Of a stretch of 64,000 nt of DNA, positions 34,553-45,109 are shown in pieces. Under the pieces are notes generated by a model. The model was not told the origin of the DNA, ran no database searches, and was given only the letters and a program-made list of their open reading frames with translations. A program made the position numbers and the translations under genes. The stretch lies in the NCBI GenBank assembly GCA_965237625.1, contig CBDEGD010000020.1:61986-125985 (forward strand), in the 5' to 3' direction. Position 1 is the stretch's first letter. Each line of letters opens with the position of its first letter. The DNA is from JABDIP01 sp965237625. GTDB lineage: Bacteria > Pseudomonadota > Alphaproteobacteria > DSM-16000 > Inquilinaceae.

Positions 34553-34761
34553 CTGCTTTTGATCTTCAAGCCGTCATTCGCACTTACGAACCTGAAGTTC
34601 TCCATTGGGTCGATCACCGACACCCAATCTCAAATTGAAACACCACCCGGGCGGAGCAACGCTTCGCCGATAACCCGCCGGCGGGCAACGGCTGGCCTGC
34701 AAAAGCCAAAAAAAGAACACACCATGACCGAAAAGTTTGAAAGCCCCCGCCCGGAAAGTTT

Positions 34762-34781
34762 GAAAGGGCCGGATCGGCCCC
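34762..34781 (-). terminator. Weak terminator downstream of tRNA-Glu
   Basis: On the minus strand GGGGCCGATCCGGCCC is followed by TTTCAAACTTTCC, a short GC stem with a T-rich tail 20 bp after the tRNA 3' end. Confidence 0.45.
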
Positions 34782-34800
34782 ACTAACCTATTGAAATCGC

Positions 34801-34876
34801 TGGTGACCCCTACGGGATTCGAACCCGTGTTGCCGCCGTGAAAGGGCGGTGTCCTAGGCCTCTAGACGAAGGGGTC
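34801..34876 (-). tRNA. tRNA-Glu (anticodon TTC)
   Basis: Read on the minus strand: GACCCCTTCGTCTAGAGGCC as acceptor and D-arm, anticodon loop CTTTCAC with TTC, T-arm CGGGTTCGAATCCCG, acceptor GGGGTC, discriminator A and an encoded CCA. All stems pair. It is 76 bases long and intact. Confidence 0.95.
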
Positions 34877-34920
34877 TGTGCCGAAGGCCGGCGGATAAGT
34901 AGCGATGCGGCGAGCCGAAA

Positions 34921-36729
34921 TCAAGCGCTTTTGCCACCCCAGGCCGGCGCGGCATCCTCGATCTGGAATTGCGCCCTCACCCGCCCGTTCCAGCGGTCGA
35001 CCCGCAGCAGACCCGCAAGGTGAAGCGGAGCGCCGCCGGGATCCAGCAGGGCGGCCCCCAGCGCGGTGCCGGCGGCGCGAAATGCGATCGCTTTCAGCCG
35101 GCCGCCTTCCGCACCGGTGAGGAAGCAGCTCACATGGTCTTGGCCGACCACTTTCGCCGCAACGGCGCGGGCGCCACGCAGCACAAAGCGAGGTTCGGTA
35201 TTGCCCGCCCCGAAGGGGCCGAGCCGCTCGATCACCGCCGCCAGTTCCGGCGTCGCGCCGCCGACCGCCAGCGTGCCGTCGAAATCGCTGACCGGGACGA
35301 GCGGACCGGCCGCCTGTCCGCGCACATGGTCGTGCAGAAAGTCGCCGAGCGCCGCCAGCTTATCGGCCGCAACGGTGAAACCGGCGGCCATGGGGTGGCC
35401 GCCACCGGTCATCAGCAGCCCGGCATGGCGTGCCTCGGCCACCGCCGCGCCGATATCCACTCCGGGCACGGAGCGGCAGGAGGCACGGCCCATATCGCCC
35501 TCCATCGCCACGACACAGGCCGGGCGGTCATAACGATCCTTCAGCCGTCCCGCGACGATGCCGATGACACCGGCATGCCAGCCCTGCCCAGTGGCGAGCG
35601 CCACCGGTCCCGGATCCTCGCGCCCGTCGAGCTGCTCGATCGCCTCACGCAGCACCCCCGCTTCGATGGCCTTCCGGTTGTCGTTGTGGCTGTCGAGGAT
35701 CGCCGAAATCTCACCCGCCTCGGCCTCATCCTCGGTGCTGAGCAGACGGGCGCCGAGGTCAGACCGGCCGATGCGCCCGCCGGCATTGACCCGTGGCCCC
35801 AGGATGTATCCCAGATGATAGGCGCTGATCCGCTCGGAGACCTTGGCCACGTCGGCGAGGGCCCGCAGCCCCGGATTATGCCGCCGCGCCATAACCTTGA
35901 GGCCCTGGATCACCATGGCGCGGTTGAGGCCGGTGAGCGGCACGACGTCGCAGACGGTCCCCAACGCCACCAGATCCAGCAGCCCCAGCAGATCCGGCTC
36001 GGCCCGGCCGGCCAGGGCGCCGTCCCGGCGCAGCGCCCGGCTGACGGCGACCAGGGTCAGGAAGGTGACGCCGCAGGCCGCCAGATGGCCAAGCCCGCTG
36101 GTGTCGTCCAGGCGGTTCGGGTTCACGACCGCATGGGCGGCTGGCAATTCCGCCCCCGCGGCGTGGTGGTCGAGCACGATGACCTCAAGGCCGTCAGCCG
36201 CTGCCGCCGCCAACGGCTCCATCGCCATGGTGCCGCAATCGACGGTAATCACCAATCCGGCCCCGGCCTCCTGAAGCCGGCGCAGCGCCGGCGCATTGGG
36301 ACCGTATCCCTCTGTCATGCGGTCTGGAATGTGCAACAGCGGATCGCCGCCCAAGCTCCGCAGATAGCGCAGCAGCAACGCCGCCGAGGTGGCGCCGTCC
36401 ACATCATAGTCGCCAAAGACCGCGATCCGTTCGCCGGCGGCGATCGCCCGGGCGATGCGGTCCGCCGCCCGGTCCATATCCTTCAACGCAGAGGGGTCCG
36501 GCATCATCGACCGCAAGGTCGGGTCCAAATAGGCCTCCGCCGCGTCCACCGCGACGCCTCTCGCCGCCAGGATCCGCCCAACCAGCTCCGGCAAATCATG
36601 ACGCTGGCTGAGCGCCAGCGACAACCGCTCATCGACGGCGTGAAGCTGCCAACGCCGCCCCAGCACCGAGTGCTCGACGCCGAGCAGGGCGGGCTCGGGC
36701 ACCAAGGTCGATTCGAGCGGGACAGTCAT
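34921..36729 (-). CDS. recJ: Single-stranded-DNA-specific exonuclease RecJ
   Basis: This protein of about 602 residues has the DHH phosphoesterase motifs in order: GDYDVDGATSAALLL (motif I, ~105), VITVDCG (II), VLDHHAAG (III, DHH), and the late HPMAAGF of the DHHA1 domain, followed by a C-terminal OB-like region (DRWNGRVRAQFQIEDA). RecJ degrades 5' single-stranded ends in recombination and repair. The ATG at 36729 is chosen from alignment of the conserved N-terminus; earlier in-frame starts exist. In related bacteria recJ follows hom and glpX; here an unrelated plus-strand gene separates it from glpX. Confidence 0.95.
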   Translation of the reverse strand: MTVPLESTLVPEPALLGVEHSVLGRRWQLHAVDERLSLALSQRHDLPELVGRILAARGVAVDAAEAYLDPTLRSMMPDPSALKDMDRAADRIARAIAAGERIAVFGDYDVDGATSAALLLRYLRSLGGDPLLHIPDRMTEGYGPNAPALRRLQEAGAGLVITVDCGTMAMEPLAAAAADGLEVIVLDHHAAGAELPAAHAVVNPNRLDDTSGLGHLAACGVTFLTLVAVSRALRRDGALAGRAEPDLLGLLDLVALGTVCDVVPLTGLNRAMVIQGLKVMARRHNPGLRALADVAKVSERISAYHLGYILGPRVNAGGRIGRSDLGARLLSTEDEAEAGEISAILDSHNDNRKAIEAGVLREAIEQLDGREDPGPVALATGQGWHAGVIGIVAGRLKDRYDRPACVVAMEGDMGRASCRSVPGVDIGAAVAEARHAGLLMTGGGHPMAAGFTVAADKLAALGDFLHDHVRGQAAGPLVPVSDFDGTLAVGGATPELAAVIERLGPFGAGNTEPRFVLRGARAVAAKVVGQDHVSCFLTGAEGGRLKAIAFRAAGTALGAALLDPGGAPLHLAGLLRVDRWNGRVRAQFQIEDAAPAWGGKSA

Positions 36730-37242
36730 CGGCGAGCGGCGATGCCGGGACATAACACGATTGTCACCGATCAACCCGCCTGTAAATAAACAGAACTATT
36801 TCTGGCAGTTGCACGATATTGTTCACAATAATTCTGAACAACGGTTGGTGTTCCCGTTTGTGACGAATGCGCATCCGCAGGCTGGATTGTCGACTATAGT
36901 ATCACTTGGCCCCGATACCGACACCACCGGCAGATGGCATCAGCCGCAGCGGCAGGCCGAAAGTTCTTCATATTTCAATCTAAAATCGTACCGTCTTATC
37001 GAATCACAAGTATTTTGCATGTCCTAAAGGGCCATTTCGATGGCTGGTTGCAAAAGTCGTCTGTCAAAGCATAGGCTAGCCAGTCGCGGACTAGTCAATG
37101 GTGTGACGTTTTTCAATCAAGGGATTATCCGAGTTTGATGGAATATACTTGAGTCGGCGAACGGGTTGGGGCGGCTTCGCCTATTGCCGCACCTTTGTCC
37201 ATCAATCTCCGGAAGAAGGAACGGAGTTTCGGGGGGACGACA
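36730..37242. other. Non-coding interval upstream of recJ
   Basis: The interval is relatively AT-rich compared with flanking core genes. It contains the recJ promoter region and the upstream region of the plus-strand gene at 37243. A GATATTGTTCACAATAATTC stretch has partial dyad symmetry. No gene is seen. Confidence 0.5.
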
Positions 37243-38515
37243 ATGGCGGAAATACTGACCATTCCTTTCATCGTCAGTATATTGATTGCAATCGTCGGTT
37301 TGGCGACGGGATTTCGCGAAACGCGAAGACTGAAAACAGCGATCAAAAAGAGTGCTGACTCTTTGAAGGGAATTCTCTTTGACGAAGTCACCGGTGCGAT
37401 CTTTGACAATCTGAAGCGGAATCATCGGCTTACGTTCCGAATGAACGACGTGGACGTAAAGGAAAAGCAGAACCTCGGAGACGTGCTTTGTGGTTCTACA
37501 GATCAGGACGGCTCACAGAACTTGATGGCGATTGCGATTGCGCAACTCACCGAAAAAGACAGGGTCTCGATATTCGTCGAGTCCGGTTCGACGCTTGCTT
37601 ATCTCTTTCACCGGCTCTGCAATAAGGATTTCTTCAAGGAACTGGGCAGTTCCGTCCGGATAAAGACGAACAATGTCCTGGTGAACCTTACTTGCGTCTT
37701 CAAGGACAAGATTGCGGTCCGGATGCTGGACGGAAAACCGGTCGGTCGATACGGGGCCAGTTTCGGCCAGAGTGTGCCGCCCGACGAACCTGAAGATTTC
37801 GTCAAACTCTGGAGGGCAAACTGCCGTGGAAAGCGTGTCGTTGATGACTATCCGCCATACAAGCATGACGAATACTACCTAGCTTCACTCGATCAATATC
37901 AGGCGATGAAAGCGGGTGTCAGTGACTTCCTGGGCACACAGGAAGGGACGGATTTAATCGTGATGACGGCCTCGATGGTGAGCCTGTTCGATGGCCCCCA
38001 CGTCGGAAGCTTTCAAAACCGCGACTTCAAGGAAATCCTTTACGGAGTTGCGGTCAAACACAAAATTCCCCTCCTGTTCGTCCTATACGACGACAAGATC
38101 CATGAAGAGCCGATGAACAAGGGCTGCGTGCCTTTCGGTGTTCGGAGAAGACGCCGTCGAACCATTCGATTCTGTTTCGGCTATCAGCGGCGCCGGACAG
38201 GGGATGGTCCGGTTTGCGAGAGCAATAGCGCGTGGTGAGATCACGATCGTTATCACGAGAAGATCCAAGGCGGAGTCCGGGCTTCTCGGCGAGGCGGGAA
38301 CCAATGTAGAAAAGCTCTCCAGGTTGTTTCGTTCGATGCGAGAAAAGAACGTATTTGATGAAGGAACCGGCGTATACGCCATGGAGTCACCGCATCTCAA
38401 CGCATGGGTGTTGATGGCGGATAAAAGCAACGATTTGCAGGATGGTAGTCAAGGATTTGCCAAACGCCTTTCCGGCCGTCTGAATGATGCGAATTTCACG
38501 GGCATTACACTTTAG
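37243..38515 (+). CDS. Membrane-anchored DeoR-sensor-like protein, frameshifted
   Basis: ATG 37243 follows GGGGGGACGACA. An N-terminal transmembrane helix (AEILTIPFIVSILIAIVGLA, residues 2-21) is followed by a soluble domain. The soluble part (VSIFVESGSTLAYLFHRLCN, VRIKTNNVLVNLTCVF, KPVGRYGASFG, DLIVMTASMVSLFDGPHVG, IPLLFVLYD) resembles the effector-binding isomerase-like fold of DeoR-family regulators, but no DNA-binding domain is present. The reading is broken at about 38125-38135: continuing in the +1 frame restores CLSVFGEDAVEPFDSVSAIS and a further ~120 sensible residues to 38515. The intact protein would be about 425 residues. It lies between recJ and glpX, on the opposite strand. The break may be real or an assembly error. 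Confidence 0.7.
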
Positions 38516-38625
38516 CCGGTTGGGCTTCACGTCGAGCAAACGACCCCCAAAACCAACCGGGGTATCGCGCACGGAACACTGCGGTCGGGCCCCAAATCGA
38601 GACCTTATCTTTTTGGTTATCCGAT

Positions 38626-39617
38626 TCACCGATCGACAGGCGTGAACCCGGTCTTGCGGGTGAAGTTGTGGCGAGCCTCGATCTCGCGGACGGTGCCGCT
38701 CTTGGAGCGCATGACGATGGAATGGGTGACCGGGCGCCATTGGCGAAACGGCGCACGCCGCGCAGCATCGGGCCGGTGGTCACGCCGGTGGCGGCGAACA
38801 TCACATCGCCGGACGCCATCTCACCCATATCGTAGATCTTGGTCAGATCCGTCACGCCGTAGCGCAGCGCCCGCTCCTTCTCCTCTTCATTGCGGAAGGC
38901 CAGCCGGCCCTGCATCTGGCCGCCGATGCAGCGCAATGCCGCCGCGGCAAGGACGCCTTCGGGCGCGCCGCCGATGCCCATATACATGTCGACGCCCGAG
39001 TCGGGCTGAGACGTCGCGATGATGCCGGACACGTCGCCATCGGAGATCAGCATGATCCGGGCGCCGGCCTCGCGGACCTTGGCGATCAGCCCGCTATGGC
39101 GCGGCCGGTCCAGGATGCAGACCACCAGGTCGGAGACGTCGGAGCGCCGAGCCAGTGCGACGGATTTCAGGTTCTGCGTCGGTGTGGCGTCGAGATCGAT
39201 CAGATCGTCCGGCAGGCCGACGCCGACGGCGATCTTCTCCATATAGGTGTCGGGCGCATGGAGAAATCCGCCCTTATTGGCCATGGCGATGACGGCCAGC
39301 GCGTTCGGCCCGCCCTTGGCGGTGATGGTGGTGCCCTCCAGCGGATCGAGGGCGATGTCGATCTCAGGCCCTTTGCCGACGCCGACCTTTTCGCCGATAA
39401 ACAGCATCGGCGCCTCGTCACGCTCACCCTCGCCGATCACCACCTCACCGTCGATATACAGGCTGTTCAGCGCCTGCCGCATGGCGTCGACGGCGGCCTG
39501 ATCCGCCTGCCGCTCGTCGCCGCGCCCCATCTGCAGCGAGGCCGACAAGGCGGCAGCCTCGGTCACCCGCACAACCTCCAGCGCCAGGTTGCGGTCCATC
39601 ATTAGGCCTTCGGACAT
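38626..39617 (-). CDS. glpX: Class II fructose-1,6-bisphosphatase GlpX (frameshifted near 3' end)
   Basis: The first ~290 residues are a clean GlpX: VIGEGERDEAPMLFIGE and LDPLEGTTITAKGG (metal/phosphate site), ILDRPRHSGLI, and GIGGAPEGVLAAAALRCIGG. After GVRRFANGA (about 38737) the frame is lost. The alternate frame continues THSIVMRSKSGTVREIEARH, then NFTRKTGFTPVDR and a stop at 38626, exactly the usual C-terminus. One base is missing in the GCGCCCGG stretch at 38731-38738. It hydrolyses fructose-1,6-bisphosphate in gluconeogenesis. It follows hom by 45 bp, a common alphaproteobacterial order. Confidence 0.9.
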
Positions 39618-39662
39618 GTCCTACCCCGTCTTTGATTTTGTTGATACCGAGGATCACCGATA

Positions 39663-40958
39663 TCAGTGTACCAGAGGTTCGATGCGAATGAGACGCGGCG
39701 GTTCGAGGACGGCGTCGATTTGGCCGATCTTGTCCAGCACCTGACGCATCGCGGATTCATCGGTCTCATGAGTGGTGATCACCACCGGCACCGCCTCGCT
39801 GGGCGAGCGGCCATGCTGAAGCAGGCTCTCCAGCGAGATATCACCATCCCGCATGGCGGCGGCGATATCGGCGATGACGCCGGGCTGGTCGACCACCATC
39901 AGGCGCAGGTAATAGGCGCCATGGCGCCGGTCCATCGGCACCACCGGCAACTGGCGCAGGCTGGCCGCCGGAGCACCCAGCGCCGGTGCGGGATCGCCAC
40001 GAACGATATCGATCAGATCGGCGACCACGGCCGAAGCGGTGGGTCCGGCCCCGGCGCCACGACCGACCATCATCACCTGATCGACGAAATCGCCCTGGGC
40101 CACCACCGCGTTGAATACGCCTTCGACGGCGGCAATGGCTGCACCCGCCGGCACCATGCAGGGATGCACCCTGAGCTCGATGCCGTCAGGCCGCTCATTG
40201 GCCAGGCCGAGCAGCTTGATGCGGTAGCCCAACTCCTCGGCAAAGGCGATGTCCAGGGACGAGACGTGCCGGATGCCTTCCACATGGACAGAGTCGAACG
40301 CGACCCGGGTGTTGAAGGCGATCGCCGCCAGGATCGCCAGCTTGTGAGCGGCATCGACACCGTCGATGTCGAAGCTCGGATCGGCTTCGGCATAGCCATG
40401 GGCCTGGGCCTCGTCCAGCACCACCGCGAAGTCGCGGCCGCTGTCGCGCATTTCCGACAGGATGTAGTTGCAGGTTCCGTTGAGGATGCCGGAAACGCTG
40501 GTGATACGGTTTGCCGCCAATCCTTCGCGCAACCCCTTGATGATCGGGATGCCACCGGCAACCGCCGCCTCATATGCCAGGGTGACGCCCGCCTTCTCCG
40601 CCGCGATCGCCAGAGCCACGCCATGTTCGGCCATCAGCGCCTTATTGGCGGTCACCACATGCCGCCCCTGGGCGAAGGCGGATTCGGTCAGGGTCTTGGC
40701 GATGCCGTCGGAGCCGCCGATCAACTCGACCACCACCTCACAATCGGCCTCGGTTGCCAGCGCCATGGCGTTGTCGAACCAGGACACGCCTTCCAGATCC
40801 ACTCCCCGGTCACGGGTCCGATCACGGGCCGATACGGCGGTCAGCTCAATTGGCCGGCCACAACGCTCGGCCAGCATCTCGCCGTTTTCACGCAACAGCC
40901 GCACCACCCCCGCGCCGACCGTGCCGAGGCCGGCGATCCCCACCTTCAGCGGAGTCAC
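39663..40958 (-). CDS. hom: Homoserine dehydrogenase
   Basis: This 431-residue protein starts at GTG 40958, overlapping the aminotransferase stop by GTGA. It has NAD(P)-binding GIAGLGTVGAGVV, the catalytic region GILNGTCNYILSEM, the DPSFDIDGVDAAHKLAILA segment with substrate-binding residues, and a C-terminal ACT domain (YYLRLMVVDQPGVIADIAAA, ~350-430) for threonine feedback. It reduces aspartate semialdehyde to homoserine, feeding threonine and methionine; metY about 11 kb away uses the methionine branch. Neighbours are an AlaC-like aminotransferase upstream and glpX downstream. Confidence 0.95.
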   Translation of the reverse strand: MTPLKVGIAGLGTVGAGVVRLLRENGEMLAERCGRPIELTAVSARDRTRDRGVDLEGVSWFDNAMALATEADCEVVVELIGGSDGIAKTLTESAFAQGRHVVTANKALMAEHGVALAIAAEKAGVTLAYEAAVAGGIPIIKGLREGLAANRITSVSGILNGTCNYILSEMRDSGRDFAVVLDEAQAHGYAEADPSFDIDGVDAAHKLAILAAIAFNTRVAFDSVHVEGIRHVSSLDIAFAEELGYRIKLLGLANERPDGIELRVHPCMVPAGAAIAAVEGVFNAVVAQGDFVDQVMMVGRGAGAGPTASAVVADLIDIVRGDPAPALGAPAASLRQLPVVPMDRRHGAYYLRLMVVDQPGVIADIAAAMRDGDISLESLLQHGRSPSEAVPVVITTHETDESAMRQVLDKIGQIDAVLEPPRLIRIEPLVH

Positions 40959-42180
40959 GACGCCGCCACCGCGTGATGGGCGCCGTCCCGGTCGATGGGA
41001 GGATTGGCCAGGAAGCCCTTGATATTGCGAACGGCCTGGCGGATCCGATGTTTGTTCTCGACCAGGGCGATGCGGACATAGCCCTCGCCGTATTCGCCGA
41101 ACCCGACACCGGGCGACACCGCCACCCGGGCGTGGCGCAGCAACAGCTTGGAGAATTCCAGCGAGCCCAGATCGGCGAAGGCCGGCGGGATCGGCGCCCA
41201 GGCGAACATGGTCGCGGCCGGGCGCTGCACCGCCCAGCCGGCGGCATTCAACCCGTCGATCAGCACGTCGCGCCGCTCCCGATACAGGGTGCGGATTTCG
41301 TCGACGCAATCCTGAGGGCCATTCAGCGCGGCGGTCGCGGCGACCTGGATCGGCGTGAAGGCGCCGTAGTCGAGATAGGATTTCACCCGCGCCAGGGCGC
41401 CGACCAGTTTCGCGTTTCCAGCCGCGAAGCCGATCCGCCAGCCCGGCATGGAATAGGTCTTGCTGAGCGAGGTGAACTCCACCGCGATCTCCCGCGCCTC
41501 CGGGATTTGGAGGATCGAGGGCGGCGGCATCTCGTCAAAATAGATCTCGGCATAGGCTAGATCGGAGAGGATATAGATCTCGTGCTGGCGGCAGAAATCG
41601 ACGATCGGGCGGTAGAAATCCAGATCGACCACCTCGGCGGTGGGGTTGGAGGGGTAGTTCAGCACGACGGCGGTCGGCTTGGGCACGCTATGCCGGACCG
41701 AACGCTCAAGCTGATCCATCAGGTCGACATCCGGGGTCATCGGCAGGCTGCGGATGGCGGCGCCGGCAATGATGAAGCCGAACATATGGATCGGATAGCT
41801 GGGATTCGGCGCCAGGATTATGTCGCCCGGGCTGGATATCGCCTGCGCCAGATTGGCCAACCCCTCCTTGGAGCCGAGGGTCACGATCGCCTCACGCTCC
41901 GGGTCGACGGAGACATTGAACCGGCGCTCGTAATAGGCCGTCAGCGCCCGACGCAGGCCGGGAATGCCGCGCGAGTTCGAATAGCGATGGGTCTTGGGAT
42001 TCTGCACCGCCTCGACCAGCTTCTCGACGATATGCGGCGGCGTCGGGCTGTCCGGGATTGCCCATGCCCAGATCGATGATGTCGTCGCCCGCGGCACGCG
42101 CTTCCGCCTTCATGGCGTTCACCTCGGCGGAAAACATAGGGCGGCAGCCGCTTGATCCGGTGGAACTGCTGCTCGTTCAC
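40955..42180 (-). CDS. AlaC-like class I aminotransferase with two frameshifts
   Basis: The main frame shows PLP-enzyme features: GLRRALTAYYERRFNVSV, VTLGSKEGLANLAQA, LNYPSNPTAEV, SDLAYAEIYFD, and the lysine in TSLSKTYSMPGWRIGF. The N-terminus is spread over three frames: GTG 42180 (GGGAGGCCGAA upstream) opens NEQQFHRIKRLPPYVF; then SAEVNAMKAEARAAGDDIID plus LGMGNP; then DSPTPPHIVEKL. The breaks are in a TTTT run (42131-42134) and at CCGG (about 42053-42056), each one base. AlaC-type enzymes make alanine from pyruvate and glutamate. The gene overlaps hom by four bases. Two homopolymer-linked breaks in an otherwise perfect gene suggest sequence error. Confidence 0.85.
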
Positions 42181-42291
42181 TTCGGCCTCCCGCCTGCCCA
42201 CATTACCGATGCTGCAACGACCAAGGGCGATCGCCGCCCCTCGACCCGCTCTTCGGAGCTCCGCGTAGCGCCCGTTCTACCGTCGGTCGCA

Positions 42292-43125
42292 TCAATAATC
42301 GAGGTAAATTACGGCGCGTCCGTGTTCGCCTCCCTCGCGACCGCCGGACCCGGCAAACTCGGTGTCGATGCGGGTCGGTGGCACACCCATTCGGACCAGG
42401 GTCTGGCCGATCGTCGCAATCTGTCGCCGCGTCAGGTCTTCGCTGATTGCTGTTCCTGAGTGGCCGACGACGCGGAGGCTGCCGCCGATCGATTGCTGCT
42501 CCCGTGCCACCTGGCTCAGGACGTCGATCATCTGCTCATCCAGATCGATGGAATCGGAGGGAAAATGGACCGTCGCGACCTGGACGGACACGCCACTTCT
42601 CGCGGCCTCGGCCAATCCGGCGGACGGCCGTTCGACCGGAATATCCTGCAGGGTCTCGGTCAATTCCGGAAGCGGTTCCGGGCCCGGCGGGGGTCGGGAT
42701 CCGTTTTCCACCCGACCAAGCGCCGCATCGCGGTCTGCTTCGAGCCGGCGGCGGCGCTCGGCGAGTTCATCCTCCGTTGGCAGGCCTTCGGGACGTTCCG
42801 GAACATCGGTCACCCTGGGATAGCTCGGCGGATCGGCGTTGGGCTGCCGCAATGTCAGGGTGGGCTGATCGTCGGCCGCTTGCGGCACGCCGCCGCCACA
42901 GGCCGCCAACAATCCTGCAGTCGCGAGACAGGCGATCAGGATGCTGCCACCGGCCCTCGTCGTCGCCGCGGCGCGTCGTCCGGCAAGACTCGCCGGGAGA
43001 TCAGGCAGATCGGCCAACACTGCAGTCTTTCCGGCGGCCGAAATGGCCCGGCGGGCCACGGCCACCTTGAGTTTTGCCGGTGCAAATACGTTGGCGATGG
43101 TGTAATAAATCGGCGGAATCATCAA
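42292..43125 (-). CDS. OmpA-like lipoprotein
   Basis: This protein has up to 277 residues. A hydrophobic stretch GSILIACLATAGLLAACGGG ends in a lipobox with Cys near residue 78, so the true start may be internal to the frame. A proline-rich spacer follows, then a C-terminal OmpA-type peptidoglycan-binding domain (VHFPSDSIDLDEQMIDVLSQ, LRVVGHSGTAISEDLTRRQI, GVPPTRIDTEFAGSGG). It should be anchored in the outer membrane and bind the cell wall, like Pal. It is divergent from phaC, about 95 bp away. Confidence 0.8.
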   Translation of the reverse strand: MMIPPIYYTIANVFAPAKLKVAVARRAISAAGKTAVLADLPDLPASLAGRRAAATTRAGGSILIACLATAGLLAACGGGVPQAADDQPTLTLRQPNADPPSYPRVTDVPERPEGLPTEDELAERRRRLEADRDAALGRVENGSRPPPGPEPLPELTETLQDIPVERPSAGLAEAARSGVSVQVATVHFPSDSIDLDEQMIDVLSQVAREQQSIGGSLRVVGHSGTAISEDLTRRQIATIGQTLVRMGVPPTRIDTEFAGSGGREGGEHGRAVIYLDY

Positions 43126-43219
43126 GTGTGGCCGCTACGAACCGTCACCAAGGATCGGTGTCGGGCCGGAAGGCTTACCAAAATGCGGCAAGACTACCGC
43201 ACGATTGAGGTTGAGAGAC

Positions 43220-45052
43220 ATGGCCGACCAGACGACGGCTTCTCCGGGGGCATCCACCGGCAAACCCAATGGCGACGATCTGGCAGTGCCGGATCCGGTC
43301 GCAATGGGCAAGGCAATGACCGACATCGCCGAGCGCAGCCAACGCTTGGTGAGCGATTTCCTCGCCCGTCAGGCGCAGGATGGCGCGCCGGCCTCGTTCG
43401 ACCCGCTGAATGTGGGCAATGCGTTCCTGGAAATGACCTCGAAGATGATGTCCGATCCGGCCATGGTCATGCGCGCCCAGATGACCCTGTGGCAGGACTA
43501 CATGACCCTGTGGCAGCACACCACCCAACGCATGATGGGCCAGGAATCGGAGCCGATCGCGGCGCCTGAAAAGGGCGACCGCCGCTTCTCCGACGCCGCC
43601 TGGAATGAGAACGCGCTGTTCGACTACATCAAGCAATCCTACCTGCTGAGCGCGCGCTGGATGCAGTCGACGGTGGGCGAGGTCGAGGGGCTGGATGACA
43701 AGACAGCCAAGAAGGTCGATTTCTACACCCGCCAATTCGTCGATGCGATGGCGCCGTCGAACTTTGTCATGACCAACCCGGAAGTGCTGCGCAAGACGAT
43801 CGAATCCGGCGGCGAGAACCTGGTCAAGGGGCTCGACAACCTGTTGGAGGATCTGGAGCGCGGCAAGGGCAAGCTGTCGATCAAGATGACCGACACCGAG
43901 GCGTTCACGGTGGGCGAGAACATCGCCACGACGCCCGGCAAGGTGGTCTTTCAGAACGATCTGATGCAGCTGATCCAGTACAGCCCGACGACCGAAGAGG
44001 TCTACAAGACGCCGCTGCTGATCATGCCGCCCTGGATCAACAAGTTCTACATCCTGGATCTGCGGGCCAAGAACAGCTTCATCAAATGGGCCGTCGAGCG
44101 GGGGCTGACGGTGTTCGTCGTCTCCTGGGTCAATCCGAGCGAGGAACTCGCCGGCAAATCCTTCGAGAATTATATGCTGGAGGGCCCGCTGGCCGCCCTG
44201 GATGCAATCGAGCAGGCGACCGGTGAGACAGAGGCCAACGTGATCGGCTATTGCCTTGGCGGCACCCTGCTATCGGCAACCCTGGCCTATATGGATGTGA
44301 AGGATGACAAGCGCATCAAGAGCGCCACCTTCTTCACCACCATGACCGACTTTTCCGAGGCCGGCGAGTTGTCGGTGTTCATCGACGAGGAACAGTTGGC
44401 CGCGCTGGAATCGAAGATGAGCGAGACCGGCTATTTGGAAGCCTCGTCCATGGCGACAACCTTCAACATGCTGCGCGCCAACGATTTGATCTGGTCGTTC
44501 GTGGTCAACAACTACCTGCTGGGCAAGGATCCGTTTCCGTTCGACCTGTTGTACTGGAACAGCGATTCCACCCGCATGCCGGCGGCCATGCACAGCTTCT
44601 ATCTGCGCAACATGTACCAGGATAATTTGCTGATCGAACCGGGCGGCATCACCCTGGACGGCGTGCCGATCGACCTGACCCGGGTGAAAACGCCCAGTTT
44701 CTTCCTGTCGACCCGCGAGGACCACATCGCACCGTGGAAATCGACCTATGCGGCGACCCGGATCTTCTCCGGCCCGGTCCGCTTCTGCCTGAGCGCCTCC
44801 GGCCATATCGCCGGTGTGGTCAACCCGCCGGCGGCGGAGAAATACTGCTACTGGACCAACAGCAAGGTCGCCAAGACCTCGGATTCCTGGCTGAAATCGG
44901 CCACGAAACATGATGGCTCGTGGTGGCCGGAATGGGGTGGTTGGATCGCCGGCTTTGGCGGCGACAAGATCCCCGCCCGCCAACCCGGCGACGGCAAGCT
45001 GACGCCGCTGGAAGATGCTCCCGGGAGCTACGTCGCCAACCGGGTCGTGTAG
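43220..45052 (+). CDS. phaC: Class I polyhydroxyalkanoate synthase
   Basis: This 610-residue protein starts at ATG 43220. It has the PhaC N-terminal domain, then an alpha/beta hydrolase core: PLLIMPPWINKFYILDL, the lipase-like box GYCLGG with the nucleophilic Cys (~343), SWVNPSEELAGKSFENYML, STREDHIAPW (Asp) and SGHIAGVVNPP (His). It polymerises 3-hydroxyacyl-CoA to storage polyester on granule surfaces. Length and motifs fit class I, working without PhaE or PhaR. No phaA/B/P genes are nearby; the enoyl-CoA hydratase at 50.7 kb could in principle link to acyl-CoA supply, but that is speculative. Confidence 0.95.
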   Translation: MADQTTASPGASTGKPNGDDLAVPDPVAMGKAMTDIAERSQRLVSDFLARQAQDGAPASFDPLNVGNAFLEMTSKMMSDPAMVMRAQMTLWQDYMTLWQHTTQRMMGQESEPIAAPEKGDRRFSDAAWNENALFDYIKQSYLLSARWMQSTVGEVEGLDDKTAKKVDFYTRQFVDAMAPSNFVMTNPEVLRKTIESGGENLVKGLDNLLEDLERGKGKLSIKMTDTEAFTVGENIATTPGKVVFQNDLMQLIQYSPTTEEVYKTPLLIMPPWINKFYILDLRAKNSFIKWAVERGLTVFVVSWVNPSEELAGKSFENYMLEGPLAALDAIEQATGETEANVIGYCLGGTLLSATLAYMDVKDDKRIKSATFFTTMTDFSEAGELSVFIDEEQLAALESKMSETGYLEASSMATTFNMLRANDLIWSFVVNNYLLGKDPFPFDLLYWNSDSTRMPAAMHSFYLRNMYQDNLLIEPGGITLDGVPIDLTRVKTPSFFLSTREDHIAPWKSTYAATRIFSGPVRFCLSASGHIAGVVNPPAAEKYCYWTNSKVAKTSDSWLKSATKHDGSWWPEWGGWIAGFGGDKIPARQPGDGKLTPLEDAPGSYVANRVV

Positions 45053-45109
45053 GCGGTTCGGGATGGCGGAGTTGGCGCGGCTCTAGGCAGAGCCAGCGAG
45101 GGTCTTGCC

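Noticed and set aside
34969..36789. 606-codon plus-strand frame opposite recJ
   Set aside because: RecJ motifs on the minus strand are unmistakable; the plus frame is a GC-rich shadow.
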